Positions 50,901 through 60,671 of a DNA stretch of 64,000 nt are shown piece by piece (position 1 is the stretch's first letter; every line of letters starts with the position of its first letter). The stretch comes from Bin87 sp965261925 (lineage in GTDB: Bacteria > Chloroflexota > Dehalococcoidia > Lucifugimonadales > UBA3495). Made by a program: the position numbers and the translations under genes. The notes under the pieces are model-generated. The model was not told where the DNA came from. It did no database searches and saw only the letters and a list, made by a program, of their open reading frames with translations. The stretch spans positions 4,278,001 through 4,342,000 of the forward strand of contig OZ253486.1 in the NCBI GenBank assembly GCA_965261925.1, written 5' to 3'.

Positions 50901-52894
50901 ACGGCAGCCCCGGAACGTGGTCGACAGCGTCCAGCGACGCTCCCCAAGTGGTGGTCGGCGCTCCCAAGAACCTGGAAGTCAGGGGCCCCCACGACCGGCT
51001 CAAGGTGTTCTGGCAGGCGCCGGACCGAAGCAAGGGTCACACCATAACCGGGTACTTGGTGGAATGGAAATCGGGAAACCAATCCTACGACACTGCGCGC
51101 CAGTGGTTGGTTACTGAAGCCAGAAATAGCAGTGACCCGCTGACCGTCGTAGGTGTGGAACACGGCGTCGTCAACGTGGTGCGGGTATCCACGATGAGCG
51201 ACGCCACGACCGTTGGCAGCTCGGTATCCTCGGTGGTGCCTGTTTCGGCCAAAAGTTACATCGAGAACAACATCATTCAGAAATTCGAGGATGACTTTCC
51301 GTGGGTGCGCCAGGCCTGGAGCAACCGTCCTTTGCCGTCGAAGGTAAAGAGCAGCAAGAGGCCGGGGTGGTACGTCTACTACACCGGCGGGGTGGACGGA
51401 TTCCGCGGCCTGCCCAGGGGCCTCCGCTTCGTATTCACCCTGAAAGGCTACCGTTCCGAGGCGATCGTGCTACACGAGATCGCCCACCACTTTACGCTCG
51501 ACCCCGCGTGCCCGACGTCCAGGACGCGGTGGGTGTCGGCTGGCTGTACTTCAACTATCGGGTCAAGGGCCACTGTCAAGTGGGGGAAATCTATCCCGAC
51601 GTACTGACCTCCCACACGCGGCAGAAGGCGCGCGCGCTATGGATACCTGACCGGCTGCCCCGAAATAGCCAGGCGAGGCGTCCCCGACGAAGAAAGCGTA
51701 GAGGTAGCCGGGAGCGTGGTGAAGGGCGAGATAGCGGACTGGTTCTGGGAGCACTACGACGACGAAACCGGCAACGTCGACCTGGACGCCGTATGGGCAG
51801 ATGTCCGAAACGCCAATCACAAGCGGGCGATCACGTATTTGATGCGCAACATGTTCGGTGGTTATTGCTCCACCGGAGAGGCCAACTGGGCGTTGACATC
51901 GTCGGACGGAGCTGGTGGCAACCCGTGGCGGGACGGCGGGTGTGAGTCGCGGAAGCCACAGGACATGGCCGTTACCACGCTGAACGGCAGCCTAAAGGTG
52001 ACATGGAGCCCGCACCTCTACGAGGCAGGGACAGAGGTTACCCACTACGCGGTGCAGTGGCGCACGGCTGACCAGGACTTTGACGCGTCGCGGCAGACTC
52101 TAGTGTTGGAGACATCCGAGTTGTCACACACCATCGCCGGCCTCGCCGACGGTGTCGAGTATTTTGTCCGGGTTGTGGCCGTCAACGACGGTTCGCCCGG
52201 TACCCACGTCGACGAGCACGGTCACAGTCGGGCGGCCGAGACGTCAGCCGTGCCGGGGAAACCGGGAGCGCCGGCGACTCTAACGGCGACGGCGGCCGAT
52301 CACGAAATCGTCTTGTCGTGGAACGAGCCTGTTCACAGTGAGATTGAGCTCAGCGGCTACCGGGTGGAATGGAAGTCCGGAAGCGAGACCTACGATGCGT
52401 CGCGCCAGCTGAACGTGCCGGCGGCGTTCACAAACTCGGCGGTGATCGCAGGGCTTCAGAACAGTGTCAATTACACCTTGCGAGTATCGGCGGTGTCCAC
52501 CGACGGAACCGTGGGAACACCGTCACGAGAAATAACGGCGGCGCCGGCAGGGCCGCCGGAGGCTGCCTCGGGAGTGACGGCAGTTGGGGGCAAGAACTCG
52601 CTGCTCGTCTCGTGGGAACGCCCGGCCGAAGGGACCTTCCACGACGGTTTTGTGCTTCAGTGGCGAACCCAGGCCACCTACGAACCCGGCGACGAGGAAT
52701 TGGTCATGGCGCCGTGGAAGACTTCGCATGTCCTTGAGGGAATGGCGGGGCACGGACGCTACTACGTGCGCGTGCTCGCTCGCAACTTCCTCGGTCGCAG
52801 CGAGCCTTCTGAGGAATACTTCGTGATGTCCGGGGCGCCCGGCGCGCCGACGCAAGTCAACGCGGAGGCGCGGCCGGGCGGTGGGTTTGCGCTT

Positions 52895-53257
52895 ACCTGG
52901 GACCGGCCCGACCCCTACTACCCCAACAACCCCGATTTCCGCCCCGTGCGTCGCGGGAACCCCAAGGTGCCGATCCTCGACGAAGACGACAACACCGTGC
53001 CCCAGTTCCGCTATGACGTGGAGTACAAGCTGGTCGACGGCCAGTCGGGAGGCTGGTGCTCACTGGAGGAGTACCGAAACCTGCACCGTGGCTACGACAC
53101 CCTGGACCCGGATATCCACCAAGTTGACGTCACCAGCTATTGCAGCAACGCGGAGCCGGTGGTCGGCGAGAGCTACCGGATCCGCATCCGCGCGGCCTAC
53201 GTCTGGCTCAACTCCGGCGATACCAACGAACGCAACGGCCCCTGGACCTACAGCGGC
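52895..53257 (+). repeat. Near-identical 363-bp repeat in the metalloprotease gene, copy 1
   Basis: This segment matches 53627-53989 at offset 732 bases (244 codons) with only about two differences noticed by eye (CGCCCCGTG/CGACCCGTG and GACGTCACC/GACGTTACC). It encodes an FN3-type domain with an unusual insert (DPYYPNNPDFRPVRRGNPK). Confidence 0.88.
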
Positions 53258-53626
53258 CCCATCGAATACAACCTGACCGGCGGACCTCCTGATGCTCCTT
53301 CCGGCATCGAGGCGGTGGGTGGCAAGGAATCTCTGCTGGTCTACTGGGATCCTCCTGCCGGCGGCGGTACCGTTGGCGGCTACATCGTGCAATGGCGAAC
53401 CGGAGCTAACTACCAAGATGGAAACCAAGCGGTCGTGGACGACCCTTCGGCGCAATCCAGTCTGCTGACGAACAGGGCCGGCCACAAGCGCTACCACGTG
53501 CGCGTAAAGGCTTTCAACCTGCTGGGCGAAAGCCGACCGTCCGCAGAGTACTTCGTGATGTCCGGCGCGCCCGGAGCGCCCACCGACGTATCCGCGGGGG
53601 TCAGGCCGGCCGGCGGCTTCACCTTG

Positions 53627-53989
53627 ACCTGGGACCGGCCCGACCCCTACTACCCCAACAACCCCGATTTCCGACCCGTGCGTCGCGGGAACCCCAAGGT
53701 GCCGATCCTCGACGAAGACGACAACACCGTGCCCCAGTTCCGCTATGACGTGGAGTACAAGCTGGTCGACGGCCAGTCGGGAGGCTGGTGCTCACTGGAG
53801 GAGTACCGAAACCTGCACCGTGGCTACGACACCCTGGACCCGGATATCCACCAAGTTGACGTTACCAGCTATTGCAGCAACGCGGAGCCGGTGGTCGGCG
53901 AGAGCTACCGGATCCGCATCCGCGCGGCCTACGTCTGGCTCAACTCCGGCGATACCAACGAACGCAACGGCCCCTGGACCTACAGCGGT
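53627..53989 (+). repeat. Near-identical 363-bp repeat in the metalloprotease gene, copy 2
   Basis: Second copy of the segment at 52895-53257. The FN3 domain just before it in each unit is clearly diverged between the two units, so the identity is limited to this half of the 244-residue module, suggesting gene conversion or selection. Confidence 0.88.
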
Positions 53990-54063
53990 CCGTTGGTGTA
54001 CGACCCGCCGGTGTACAACCAGAACTGACCCGGCGACCGGCCTTCCCCAAGCCAGGGCAGTTG

Positions 54064-54106
54064 AAAGGTCCCGCAGGATCTCCCGCGCGGGACCTTTCTC
54101 TATATT
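54064..54106 (+). terminator. Rho-independent-type terminator after the metalloprotease
   Basis: AAAGGTCCCGC (54064-54074) pairs with GCGGGACCTTT (54087-54097) and is followed by CTCTATATTTT. Stem of 11 bp, loop of 12 bases. Confidence 0.75.
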
Positions 54107-54204
54107 TTGATTGACCTGATCGGCCAACGATAACGACCAATCGCGTTCGCTGCCCGTAGTGATTGCCGGGATGCGCTGCCGGCACCGCCGGTCTGAAGTC
54201 AGTC

Positions 54205-54235
54205 TTGGCCGGTCCTGCTCGCCGTGGTCTATAAT
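54205..54235 (+). promoter_or_regulatory. Possible promoter for the cysteine desulfurase gene
   Basis: A perfect TATAAT at 54230-54235 lies 45 bases before the ATG. The best -35 candidate, TTGGCC at 54205-54210, is 19 bases away, longer than ideal. Confidence 0.4.
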
Positions 54236-54279
54236 GCGCGGCATACAGTGCCCCAACGCGCGGCGCACCGGAGCCGAAA

Positions 54280-55431
54280 ATGGACGGCATATACCTCGAC
54301 TACAACGCTACTACTCCCATTGATCCCGCGGTCGCCGAAGCGATGCTGCCCTACGTGCACGGGCTGTTCGGCAACCCGTCCAGCGGCCACTCCTTCGGCC
54401 TCGCCGCTCGCCAGGGTGTCGACCGCGCGCGGCAGCAGGTGGCTGGCCTCTTGGGCTGCGCCGAAGACGACCTGATCTTCACCAGCGGCGGCACCGAGGC
54501 CAACAACCACGCTATCAAAGGAGTTGCGGAAGCCTGCCGTCACCGTGGCAACCACATCATCACCTCGGCGGTCGAACATCCGGCCGTGACCGAGGTGTGC
54601 CGTTACCTGGAGACGCACGGCGTCCGCACTACCTACCTGCCCGTCGACGAGCATGGCATGGTGGATCCAGGGCAGGTTGAGGAGGCCATCACCCCCCAGA
54701 CCGTCCTCGTCACCATCATGCACGCCAACAACGAGGTCGGTACAATCCAGCCCATCGCGGAGATCGCCGGTATCGCCCACCGCCACGGCGTGCTGGTGCA
54801 TAGCGACTGCGCCCAATCCATCGGCAAGATCCCGGTGAAGGCGGACGACCTCGGCGTCGATCTTCTCTCCGTGGCCGGCCACAAGCTCTACGCTCCCAAG
54901 GGCATCGGCGCGCTGTACATCCGCCCCGGCGTCCAGTTGGAAAAGCTGATGCACGGCGCCAACCACGAGGGCAACCGCCGGGCCGGTACCGAAAACATCA
55001 TCCTGATGGCCGGGCTGGGGCAGGCCAGCGAGCTGATCGAGCGGAACCTAGGAGAGTACGCGACCCACATGGGCGCGATGCGCGACCGCCTGGAGCAGGG
55101 CCTTCTGGCATCAGGCCACGACGCCCGCATCAACGGCCACCCGACCCAGAGGCTGCCCAACACGTCGAGCATCGGCTTTCGCAGGATGGAAGCCGACCGC
55201 GTCCTGGCCAACCTGCCCACCGTGGCCGCGTCCGCCGGAGCCGCCTGTCACAGCGACCAGGTGGAGCTGTCCCACGTCCTCGAGGCGATGCGCGTTCCCA
55301 CCGAGTACGCCATGGGCACCCTGCGCCTGACCGTGGGCCGTTTCACCACCGAAGACGAAATCGACCGGGCGCTCGCCGAAATCACAGAAGTGGTCGGCAG
55401 CCTTGCGCCGGTCCACGCCGCCGCCAACTGA
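54280..55431 (+). CDS. Cysteine desulfurase (NifS/IscS family)
   Basis: A 383-residue class V aminotransferase-fold PLP enzyme. The N terminus IYLDYNATTPIDP, TSGGTEANNHAIKG (near residue 68), the PLP lysine Lys202 in SVAGHKLYAPKG, and the active-site Cys323 in SAGAACHSDQVELSHVL are all present. It removes sulfur from cysteine for Fe-S clusters, thio-tRNA or other carriers. No iscU, iscA or mnmA gene is adjacent. The peptidase gene follows 26 bases after, in the same direction. Confidence 0.92.
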   Translation: MDGIYLDYNATTPIDPAVAEAMLPYVHGLFGNPSSGHSFGLAARQGVDRARQQVAGLLGCAEDDLIFTSGGTEANNHAIKGVAEACRHRGNHIITSAVEHPAVTEVCRYLETHGVRTTYLPVDEHGMVDPGQVEEAITPQTVLVTIMHANNEVGTIQPIAEIAGIAHRHGVLVHSDCAQSIGKIPVKADDLGVDLLSVAGHKLYAPKGIGALYIRPGVQLEKLMHGANHEGNRRAGTENIILMAGLGQASELIERNLGEYATHMGAMRDRLEQGLLASGHDARINGHPTQRLPNTSSIGFRRMEADRVLANLPTVAASAGAACHSDQVELSHVLEAMRVPTEYAMGTLRLTVGRFTTEDEIDRALAEITEVVGSLAPVHAAAN

Positions 55432-55457
55432 ATCACCGACCCCAGGGGAGATGCACC

Positions 55458-56810
55458 ATGACCACCCAGACCAACCCGGGCGCCCTGGACTCCGCCACCA
55501 TGGCCGAGTTTCAAGATGCCGTCGCTTCCCAGCCCAACCACCAGCTGATGCAGAACGTCGTCACCCAGCACGACGTCAACGATGTCGCCCTCAACCGCAA
55601 CATCGTCGCCGAGGCAACCCACAGCTTCTCCACCGTCCTCGACGACTGGGGCGTCACCAACCAGGCGCGATCCGGTCGCTGCTGGATGTTTGCCGGTCTC
55701 AACCTGTTCCGCTCGGAGACCCGCAACATCCTCAACGTCAAGGAGTTCGAGTTCAGCCAGAGCTACGTCATGTTCTGGGACAAGATGGAGCGCGCCAACT
55801 ACATCCTTGAGGCCGTCATCGAGACCGCCGACCGGCCGATTGACGACCGCGTCGTGGCCTGGCTCCTGCGGCAGCCCCTGGGCGACGGCGGCCAGTGGGA
55901 TATGTTCGTCAGCCTCGTGCGCAAGCACGGCGTCGTTCCGAAGACCGTCATGCCCGAGACCGAGAGCTCCGGCAATTCCATGCGTATGAATGCCGGCCTC
56001 AACTACCAGGTCCGCCAGGGCGCCCGCGACATCCGCCGCCTCTACGCCGACGAGGCCGGCCTGGGCGCCATGCGGGACGCGAAGCAGGAAGCTCTCCGCG
56101 CCGTCTACCAGATCCTCTGCATTCACCTGGGCAACCCGCCGGCCCAGTTCGATTGGCAGTGGAAGGACAAGGACGGCGAGTTCCACCGCGACGGTGAGAT
56201 GACGCCCCTCGAATTCGCCGAGAAGTACATCAGCACTCCCATGGAGGATTTCGTCTGCCTCGTCAACGACCCACGCGGCTCCAGCCCGCCGGACCGCACC
56301 TACACCGTCCAGTACCTCGGCAACGTAGTGGACGGCGCCCGCATCACCTACCTGAACGTCGACATCGACATCATGAAGGACATCGCCATGCGGATGCTCC
56401 AGGACGGCATGCCCGTCTGGATGGGCTGCGACACCGGCAAGCAGATGCACCGCGACAAGGGCCTGTGGGACGCCGAGCTCTTCGACTACGCCAGCGTATA
56501 CAACGCCGATTTCGAGATGGACAAGGCGGAACGGCTGGATTACCACCAGACCGCCATGACCCACGCCATGCTCTTCACCGGCGTCGACGTGGTTGACGGC
56601 AAACCCCGCCGCTGGCGTGTCGAGAACAGCTGGGACGACAAGGTCGGCCAAAAGGGTTTCTTCCTGATGAACGACTCCTGGTTCGCCGAGTACATGTTCG
56701 AGATCGCCGCGCCCCGGAGCTACCTGCCCCAGGAACTGCAGGACGCCCTCGACCTCGAACCCATTGTTCTACCGCCGTGGGACCCGATGGGGTCACTGGC
56801 CGGCGCCTGA
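55458..56810 (+). CDS. pepC: Aminopeptidase C / bleomycin hydrolase-type cysteine peptidase
   Basis: A 450-residue C1B-family peptidase. The oxyanion Gln and nucleophile Cys75 are in NQARSGRCWMFAGLN, the catalytic His in TAMTHAMLFTGVDVVDG (near residue 375), and the Asn in WRVENSWDD (near residue 392), the classic order for PepC/bleomycin hydrolase. The length matches the family (about 450). It trims peptides from the N terminus in the cytoplasm, as a hexamer in known cases. No signal peptide. A strong terminator follows. Confidence 0.95.
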   Translation: MTTQTNPGALDSATMAEFQDAVASQPNHQLMQNVVTQHDVNDVALNRNIVAEATHSFSTVLDDWGVTNQARSGRCWMFAGLNLFRSETRNILNVKEFEFSQSYVMFWDKMERANYILEAVIETADRPIDDRVVAWLLRQPLGDGGQWDMFVSLVRKHGVVPKTVMPETESSGNSMRMNAGLNYQVRQGARDIRRLYADEAGLGAMRDAKQEALRAVYQILCIHLGNPPAQFDWQWKDKDGEFHRDGEMTPLEFAEKYISTPMEDFVCLVNDPRGSSPPDRTYTVQYLGNVVDGARITYLNVDIDIMKDIAMRMLQDGMPVWMGCDTGKQMHRDKGLWDAELFDYASVYNADFEMDKAERLDYHQTAMTHAMLFTGVDVVDGKPRRWRVENSWDDKVGQKGFFLMNDSWFAEYMFEIAAPRSYLPQELQDALDLEPIVLPPWDPMGSLAGA

Positions 56811-56831
56811 AGTTGCATCCAGTCGCAGACG

Positions 56832-56864
56832 GTAGGGGCGAATGATTATTCGCCCCTACGTTTT
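56832..56864 (+). terminator. Rho-independent terminator after pepC
   Basis: GTAGGGGCGAAT (56832-56843) and ATTCGCCCCTAC (56848-56859) form a perfect 12-bp stem with a 4-base loop, followed by G and TTTT. The same stem could serve the convergent methyltransferase gene in the other direction. Confidence 0.85.
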
Positions 56865-56900
56865 GCACCCGTCGATTCAGCAGAAACTCCGCCGTGTGGG

Positions 56901-57674
56901 TTAGCGTTCCGGTTCGTTAACCTTGGTCGTGATCAGGTACAGCCACGGCGCGCCCAGCTCGAACGGCGTCAGATCAAGATCGCCGTACGCCTCGTGCTCG
57001 CCGAACCCGGCCCGTTCCAGCATGGTGACCAGTTCGCGGTAGGTGTACAGCCGTATCGACATTTCCCGTACTTCGCGCAGCCCGTCGCTAATGAACGTCC
57101 ACGCCGACTCCAGTCGCCCCGTTTCGTGGTCGAACCCGCGCTCCTCCAGCGCCAGGAGGTCGCCGGCCTCCGTCCAGATCCGCGGCTCGTCGGCGATGCC
57201 GTGCAGCAGCGTCTCCATCAGCGGTGTGTCCAGTACCAGCCGCCCGCCCGGGTTCAGACTTCGCGACACCGCCCGCAGGAACTCCAGGTTTCCGGCGTCG
57301 TCGAAGTAGCCGAAGCTGTTCCAGAAGCACACCGCCCCGTCGTACCTGCCCTCGTCCGGCAGGTCGCGCATATCGCCATGTCGGAAATCGATCTGCAAGT
57401 CGTGTCCCGCGGCGTCATCTCGCGCCGCGTCGATGAGCCCGGCGCTCTGGTCGATCCCGGTCACTTCATAGCCCCAGGCGGCTAACTCCAGCGCCAGCCG
57501 GCCCGCTCCGCATGGCACGTCCAGCACCCGGGCCCGTTGGGGCAACCCCAGCGCGGCGTGAATGAACGCCATCTCCGCCCGGGTCTGCTCCTCGTCCCGA
57601 ATATGCCGCACATAGTCCAGGCACAGGCCGGAGAAAAAGCTCTCCCACCAGCCGTCGGCGCTGCTTTTCGTCAT
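56901..57674 (-). CDS. Class I SAM-dependent methyltransferase
   Basis: A 257-residue Rossmann methyltransferase. Motif I is ARVLDVPCGAGRLALELAAW (near residue 48), the acidic loop is VTGIDQSAGLIDAAR, then FRHGDMRDLPDEGRYDGAVC (near residue 97) and the post-I strand NPGGRLVLDTPLMET. The C terminus (MSIRLYTYRELVTMLERAGF) is the usual substrate-end block. The substrate is unknown; ubiquinone/menaquinone-type and small-molecule methyltransferases look alike. It begins 19 bases upstream of the acetyltransferase-like gene's stop, same strand. Confidence 0.85.
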   Translation of the reverse strand: MTKSSADGWWESFFSGLCLDYVRHIRDEEQTRAEMAFIHAALGLPQRARVLDVPCGAGRLALELAAWGYEVTGIDQSAGLIDAARDDAAGHDLQIDFRHGDMRDLPDEGRYDGAVCFWNSFGYFDDAGNLEFLRAVSRSLNPGGRLVLDTPLMETLLHGIADEPRIWTEAGDLLALEERGFDHETGRLESAWTFISDGLREVREMSIRLYTYRELVTMLERAGFGEHEAYGDLDLTPFELGAPWLYLITTKVNEPER

Positions 57675-57693
57675 GAGCCGACCTGTTATGTCT

Positions 57694-58707
57694 TCAGCTC
57701 GCCAGCAGTTCCTTCAGCTGGGCGTCGATGAACGCAGTGTCCGCCGGGTTTCGGCCCGGCCCGCCGCCGGTATGGCCCCAGATCGTCTCGATGACCCGCA
57801 GGTCCGCGTTGGGCATCATCGACACCTCGATCTCGTTGTCCTCTGGCGGGAAGTACTGGTCCGTGCGGGACGGCATCACGAAGGCCCTGGCCTTGATCGA
57901 CCCCAATGCCTTGGCGAAGTCCCCGCCGTACAAGGGGTTGTCGCTGATGTCCCCCGCCTGCCATGTGGCAACCATGGCGAGGATGTTGTTGGCGTCCTGC
58001 TGCAGGTATCGCCCTTCCCACGCCGTGATCAGGTAGTCCTCCAGCGACGAGAACCCCAGGTCTAGGTACACCTTCTCCCGGTAGAACGCCTGCGACGGCG
58101 CCCAGCCGGCGTACACCCTCGACATCGCGCGCAGCCCCTTGGCTGGCGGGCTGTCGTACCAGCCGCCCTGCCACGCGTCGTCGGCACACAGGGCAGACTT
58201 CACGCCCTCCAGGAAGACGAAGTTGTGCCGCGCCGTCTTCGCCGAGCCGCACCACGGCGCGATCCGCTCCACCATGTCGGGATATAGCGCGCCCCAGTGG
58301 AAGGTCTGCTGCGCTCCCATGGAGAACCCGCACACCAGCGCGATCCGCTCGACGCCGAACTGCTCGGTGACCAGCCGGTGCTGGAACCCGATGTTGTCGT
58401 AGTAGGTGACCCGAGGGAACCGCGCCCGGCCGTAGGGTTCCGGCGTGTTGCTGGGCGACGACGACAGCCCGTTGCCGAACAGGTTGGGAATGATGATGAA
58501 GTACCGGGTCGGGTCCAACGCCATCCCCGGGCCGATCATCGGCTCGTTGGCCGGGTGCTGCGAACCGAAGAAAGTCGGGAACACGATCACGTTATCTTTG
58601 CGCGCGTTCAATTCGCCGTAGGTCTGGTACGCCAGCTGCGCTCCCCGCAGCCGCAGCCCACACTGCAGGTCCACGTTTCCCAGTTCAAAAACCTTGTGGT
58701 CGCTCAT
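57694..58707 (-). CDS. Alpha/beta hydrolase of the homoserine O-acetyltransferase (MetX) family
   Basis: A 337-residue protein. The N-terminal LRLRGAQLAYQTYGELNARK, the nucleophile elbow VCGFSMGAQQTFHWGALYPD (near residue 126), Asp in MPSRTDQYFPPEDNE and His in ETIWGHTGGGPGRNP fit a MetX-like Ser-Asp-His triad. True MetX enzymes acetylate homoserine; the Ala/Gly surroundings (GFSMGAQQ rather than GGSMGGMQ) suggest a MetX relative with a different substrate. ATG 58707 is the start with homology; the frame is open to 58794 into the intergenic repeat. It forms a minus-strand pair with the methyltransferase. Confidence 0.78.
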   Translation of the reverse strand: MSDHKVFELGNVDLQCGLRLRGAQLAYQTYGELNARKDNVIVFPTFFGSQHPANEPMIGPGMALDPTRYFIIIPNLFGNGLSSSPSNTPEPYGRARFPRVTYYDNIGFQHRLVTEQFGVERIALVCGFSMGAQQTFHWGALYPDMVERIAPWCGSAKTARHNFVFLEGVKSALCADDAWQGGWYDSPPAKGLRAMSRVYAGWAPSQAFYREKVYLDLGFSSLEDYLITAWEGRYLQQDANNILAMVATWQAGDISDNPLYGGDFAKALGSIKARAFVMPSRTDQYFPPEDNEIEVSMMPNADLRVIETIWGHTGGGPGRNPADTAFIDAQLKELLAS

Positions 58708-58726
58708 GTAATTACCTCGTTTCTGA

Positions 58727-58858
58727 CGCGTACCCAATTTGGCGATATTGTCATTGCGAGCGAAGCGCGGCAATCTCGTCGGGGCAGCGGCCACCTCTCC
58801 AGCAGCGAGATCGCCGCGTCGCTACGCTCCTCGCGATGACAAATTGAGTGCGTATACC
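58727..58858. repeat. Intergenic palindromic repeat element
   Basis: The outer arms ACGCGTACCCAATTT and its imperfect complement enclose TTGTCATTGCGAGCGAAGCG and a complementary right half ending CGCGATGACAAATTG (core 58748-58842). The element separates divergent genes. Relatives lie at 60539-60671, 18492-18606 and in the halves around the IS110 element. Confidence 0.75.
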
Positions 58859-58928
58859 CTCGCCAGGGTTGATTGCCGGCCCGAAAACCAATACGCTGCG
58901 CCCAAGTCTAACAGCGCGGAGGTCGATT

Positions 58929-59336
58929 ATGCTGAACAAAGTGCATCACGTAACCTATGTCGTGGAAAACGTGGACGATATGGCCGCCTACATCGAACGC
59001 AATTTCTCCCTCACACCCATCCGCAGCGACGAGTTCACCGAACGCGGCTTCAAGTCCATCCTCTACCAGATCGGCGACACCCTGGTCGACTTCTTCCAGC
59101 CCCTGCGCGACGACACGCCCACGGCCCGCCAGCTCCGCGAGACCGGCCCTGGCGTCATGCACGTGGCCTGGGGCGTGGACGGCATCGGCCAGTTGTTCAA
59201 CGACCTGCAGGCCAACGGTAACGACATGCGCGGCGACGGCCCGTCCGCCAGCCCCTTCGGCTACCTGACCGCCAGCATCGAGCCGGCCAGCTCCCACGGC
59301 ATCTACTTCCAGCTGGCCGAGGGGGAACACAGCTAA
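58929..59336 (+). CDS. VOC-family (glyoxalase/epimerase-like) protein
   Basis: A 135-residue protein of the vicinal-oxygen-chelate fold. KVHHVTYVVENVDDMAAYIE at the N terminus resembles methylmalonyl-CoA epimerase and glyoxalase I, with a metal-ligand His; GVMHVAWGVDGIGQLFNDLQ supplies the second His and GIYFQLAEG the closing Glu. Which reaction it performs is uncertain. ATG 58929 follows GGAGG by 7-8 bases. The aldo/keto reductase starts 1 base after the stop, so the two are co-expressed. Confidence 0.82.
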   Translation: MLNKVHHVTYVVENVDDMAAYIERNFSLTPIRSDEFTERGFKSILYQIGDTLVDFFQPLRDDTPTARQLRETGPGVMHVAWGVDGIGQLFNDLQANGNDMRGDGPSASPFGYLTASIEPASSHGIYFQLAEGEHS

Positions 59337-59337
59337 C

Positions 59338-60309
59338 ATGGAATACGCGCAACTGGGCCGCACCGGCCTGACGGTTTCCCGGGCCGGCTTCGGCGGCGGC
59401 GGCATCGGCCAGGTCTGGGGACCCACCGATGAGCAGGAGGCCATCGCCTCCGTTCACCGGGCCCTGGAACTGGGCATCACCTTCTTCGACGTGGCGCCGG
59501 GCTACGGCGACGGCAAGGCGGAAGAAGCCCTGGGCAAGGCGTTGGAGGGTCGGTCGGAGCCGGTGGTCGTCGCCACCAAGGTGAGGCTCCTCGCCGACGA
59601 GATGGACGACGTGGCCGGCGCGGTTCAGCGCTCCGTCGACATTAGCCTCCGCCGGCTGCGCCGCGATTCGGTTGACGTGCTCCACGTGCACAACCGCTTC
59701 ACCGAGCGGCGCGGCGAGGTGCCCAATTCCCTGTCGGCAGACGACGTGCTCGGCCCGGTGCTCGACGCTTACCGCGCCGTCCAGCGGGCCGGCAAGACCC
59801 GTTTCATCGGACTGTCCGCCATGGACCACCACCTTCCCACCATGCGGCGCATCCTTGAGGCCAACGAGTACGACACTGTTCTCGCCTACTACAACCTGCT
59901 GAACCGCACCGCGATGGAGCTGCCTCCGTCCGGGGTGGAGCTGTTCGACAACGGGCAGATCATCCCCCTGGCTCGCAGCCTGGACATGGGAGTCATCGGC
60001 ATCCGCTCCCACGCCGCCGGCGCCCTGACCGATGGCCTGGATCGCCCGCCCCGTCCGGGCGACGCGCTGATGCAGAAGGACCTGGCGAGCGCGCAAAAGC
60101 TGGGGTTCCTGTTGGACGGACCCATCCGGACCCTGTCCCAGGCCGCAATGGTCTTCTGCCTGATGAACCCCGACATCCACAGCACCGTCCCCGGGGTCAA
60201 GAACCGCGCCGAGGCCGAAGAGACCGCCACCTGCGTCGACCTGCCCCCCATCCCGCCGGAACACCTGGCCCGGCTGCAGCAGCTATACGAAAACGACTTT
60301 AGAGGCTGA
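59338..60309 (+). CDS. Aldo/keto reductase
   Basis: A 323-residue NADPH-dependent TIM-barrel reductase. The tetrad is visible as Asp and Tyr in FFDVAPGYGDGKAEEALG (near residue 51), Lys in VVVATKVRLL (near residue 81) and His in DVLHVHNRF (near residue 118). IGLSAMDHH and VPGVKNRAEAEE mark the cofactor side. It begins 1 base after the VOC gene. The substrate is unknown; the paired VOC protein hints at a shared small-molecule pathway. Confidence 0.9.
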   Translation: MEYAQLGRTGLTVSRAGFGGGGIGQVWGPTDEQEAIASVHRALELGITFFDVAPGYGDGKAEEALGKALEGRSEPVVVATKVRLLADEMDDVAGAVQRSVDISLRRLRRDSVDVLHVHNRFTERRGEVPNSLSADDVLGPVLDAYRAVQRAGKTRFIGLSAMDHHLPTMRRILEANEYDTVLAYYNLLNRTAMELPPSGVELFDNGQIIPLARSLDMGVIGIRSHAAGALTDGLDRPPRPGDALMQKDLASAQKLGFLLDGPIRTLSQAAMVFCLMNPDIHSTVPGVKNRAEAEETATCVDLPPIPPEHLARLQQLYENDFRG

Positions 60310-60538
60310 GGTTCCTGTAGGCACCATTTCAGTTCGGTCAACCCTGATCCTTCTCAAAAAGGGCAACGCTACCCGGGCCGTCCCGACTTGTACCGTGAGA
60401 CCATCACATCCGATCAGTAACGCCTTGTAGGTCTGGCCGGAAAGCCATTGGCCGGGTTTGGCACTACACTCAGCTGACGTATTACAGTCGTATACGGCGT
60501 GAAGGTGCATACGCCACGTGTCAAGAAGCCATTGTTCT
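60310..60538. other. Intergenic region, nothing recognised
   Basis: About 230 bases after the aldo/keto reductase; short frames only, no supported gene. Confidence 0.4.
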
Positions 60539-60671
60539 GACGCGTACCCACTTGTGCCCAAAATGTCATTGCGAGCAAAGCGCGGCAATCTCGTTGGCAA
60601 AGGAGATGTCGTCAAGGCGGCGGGATTGCCACGTCGCTTGGCTCCTCGCAATGGCAAACTGGGTACGCGTG
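60539..60671. repeat. Intergenic palindromic repeat element
   Basis: ACGCGTACCCA (60540-60550) and TGGGTACGCGT (60660-60670) form perfect outer arms; inside, ATGTCATTGCGAGCAAAGCG is answered by GCTTGGCTCCTCGCAATGGC. It is the same family as 58727-58858. Confidence 0.75.

Larger units (their letters stand above)
49985..54028 (+). pseudogene. Secreted HExxH metalloprotease with multiple FN3 domains, two compensating frameshifts
   Basis: ATG 49985 (GGAG 7 bases upstream) starts a signal peptide ending APALAST. Next come a choice-of-anchor-like beta domain (ALKFTTGNNAGGYSLASVTA), two FN3 domains, and a protease segment with the zinc motif IVLHEIAHHFTLD (His at residue 497). At about 51505 one base seems lost and at about 51630 (a GC run) one gained; between them the true sequence lies in another frame (VGVGWLYFNYRVKGHCQVGE). 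The original frame then resumes (YGYLTGCPEIARRGVPDEES) to the stop at 54028. At least five more FN3 domains follow, including a duplicated 244-residue module. As read, translation stops at 51607. Sequencing error is an alternative explanation. Confidence 0.72.
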
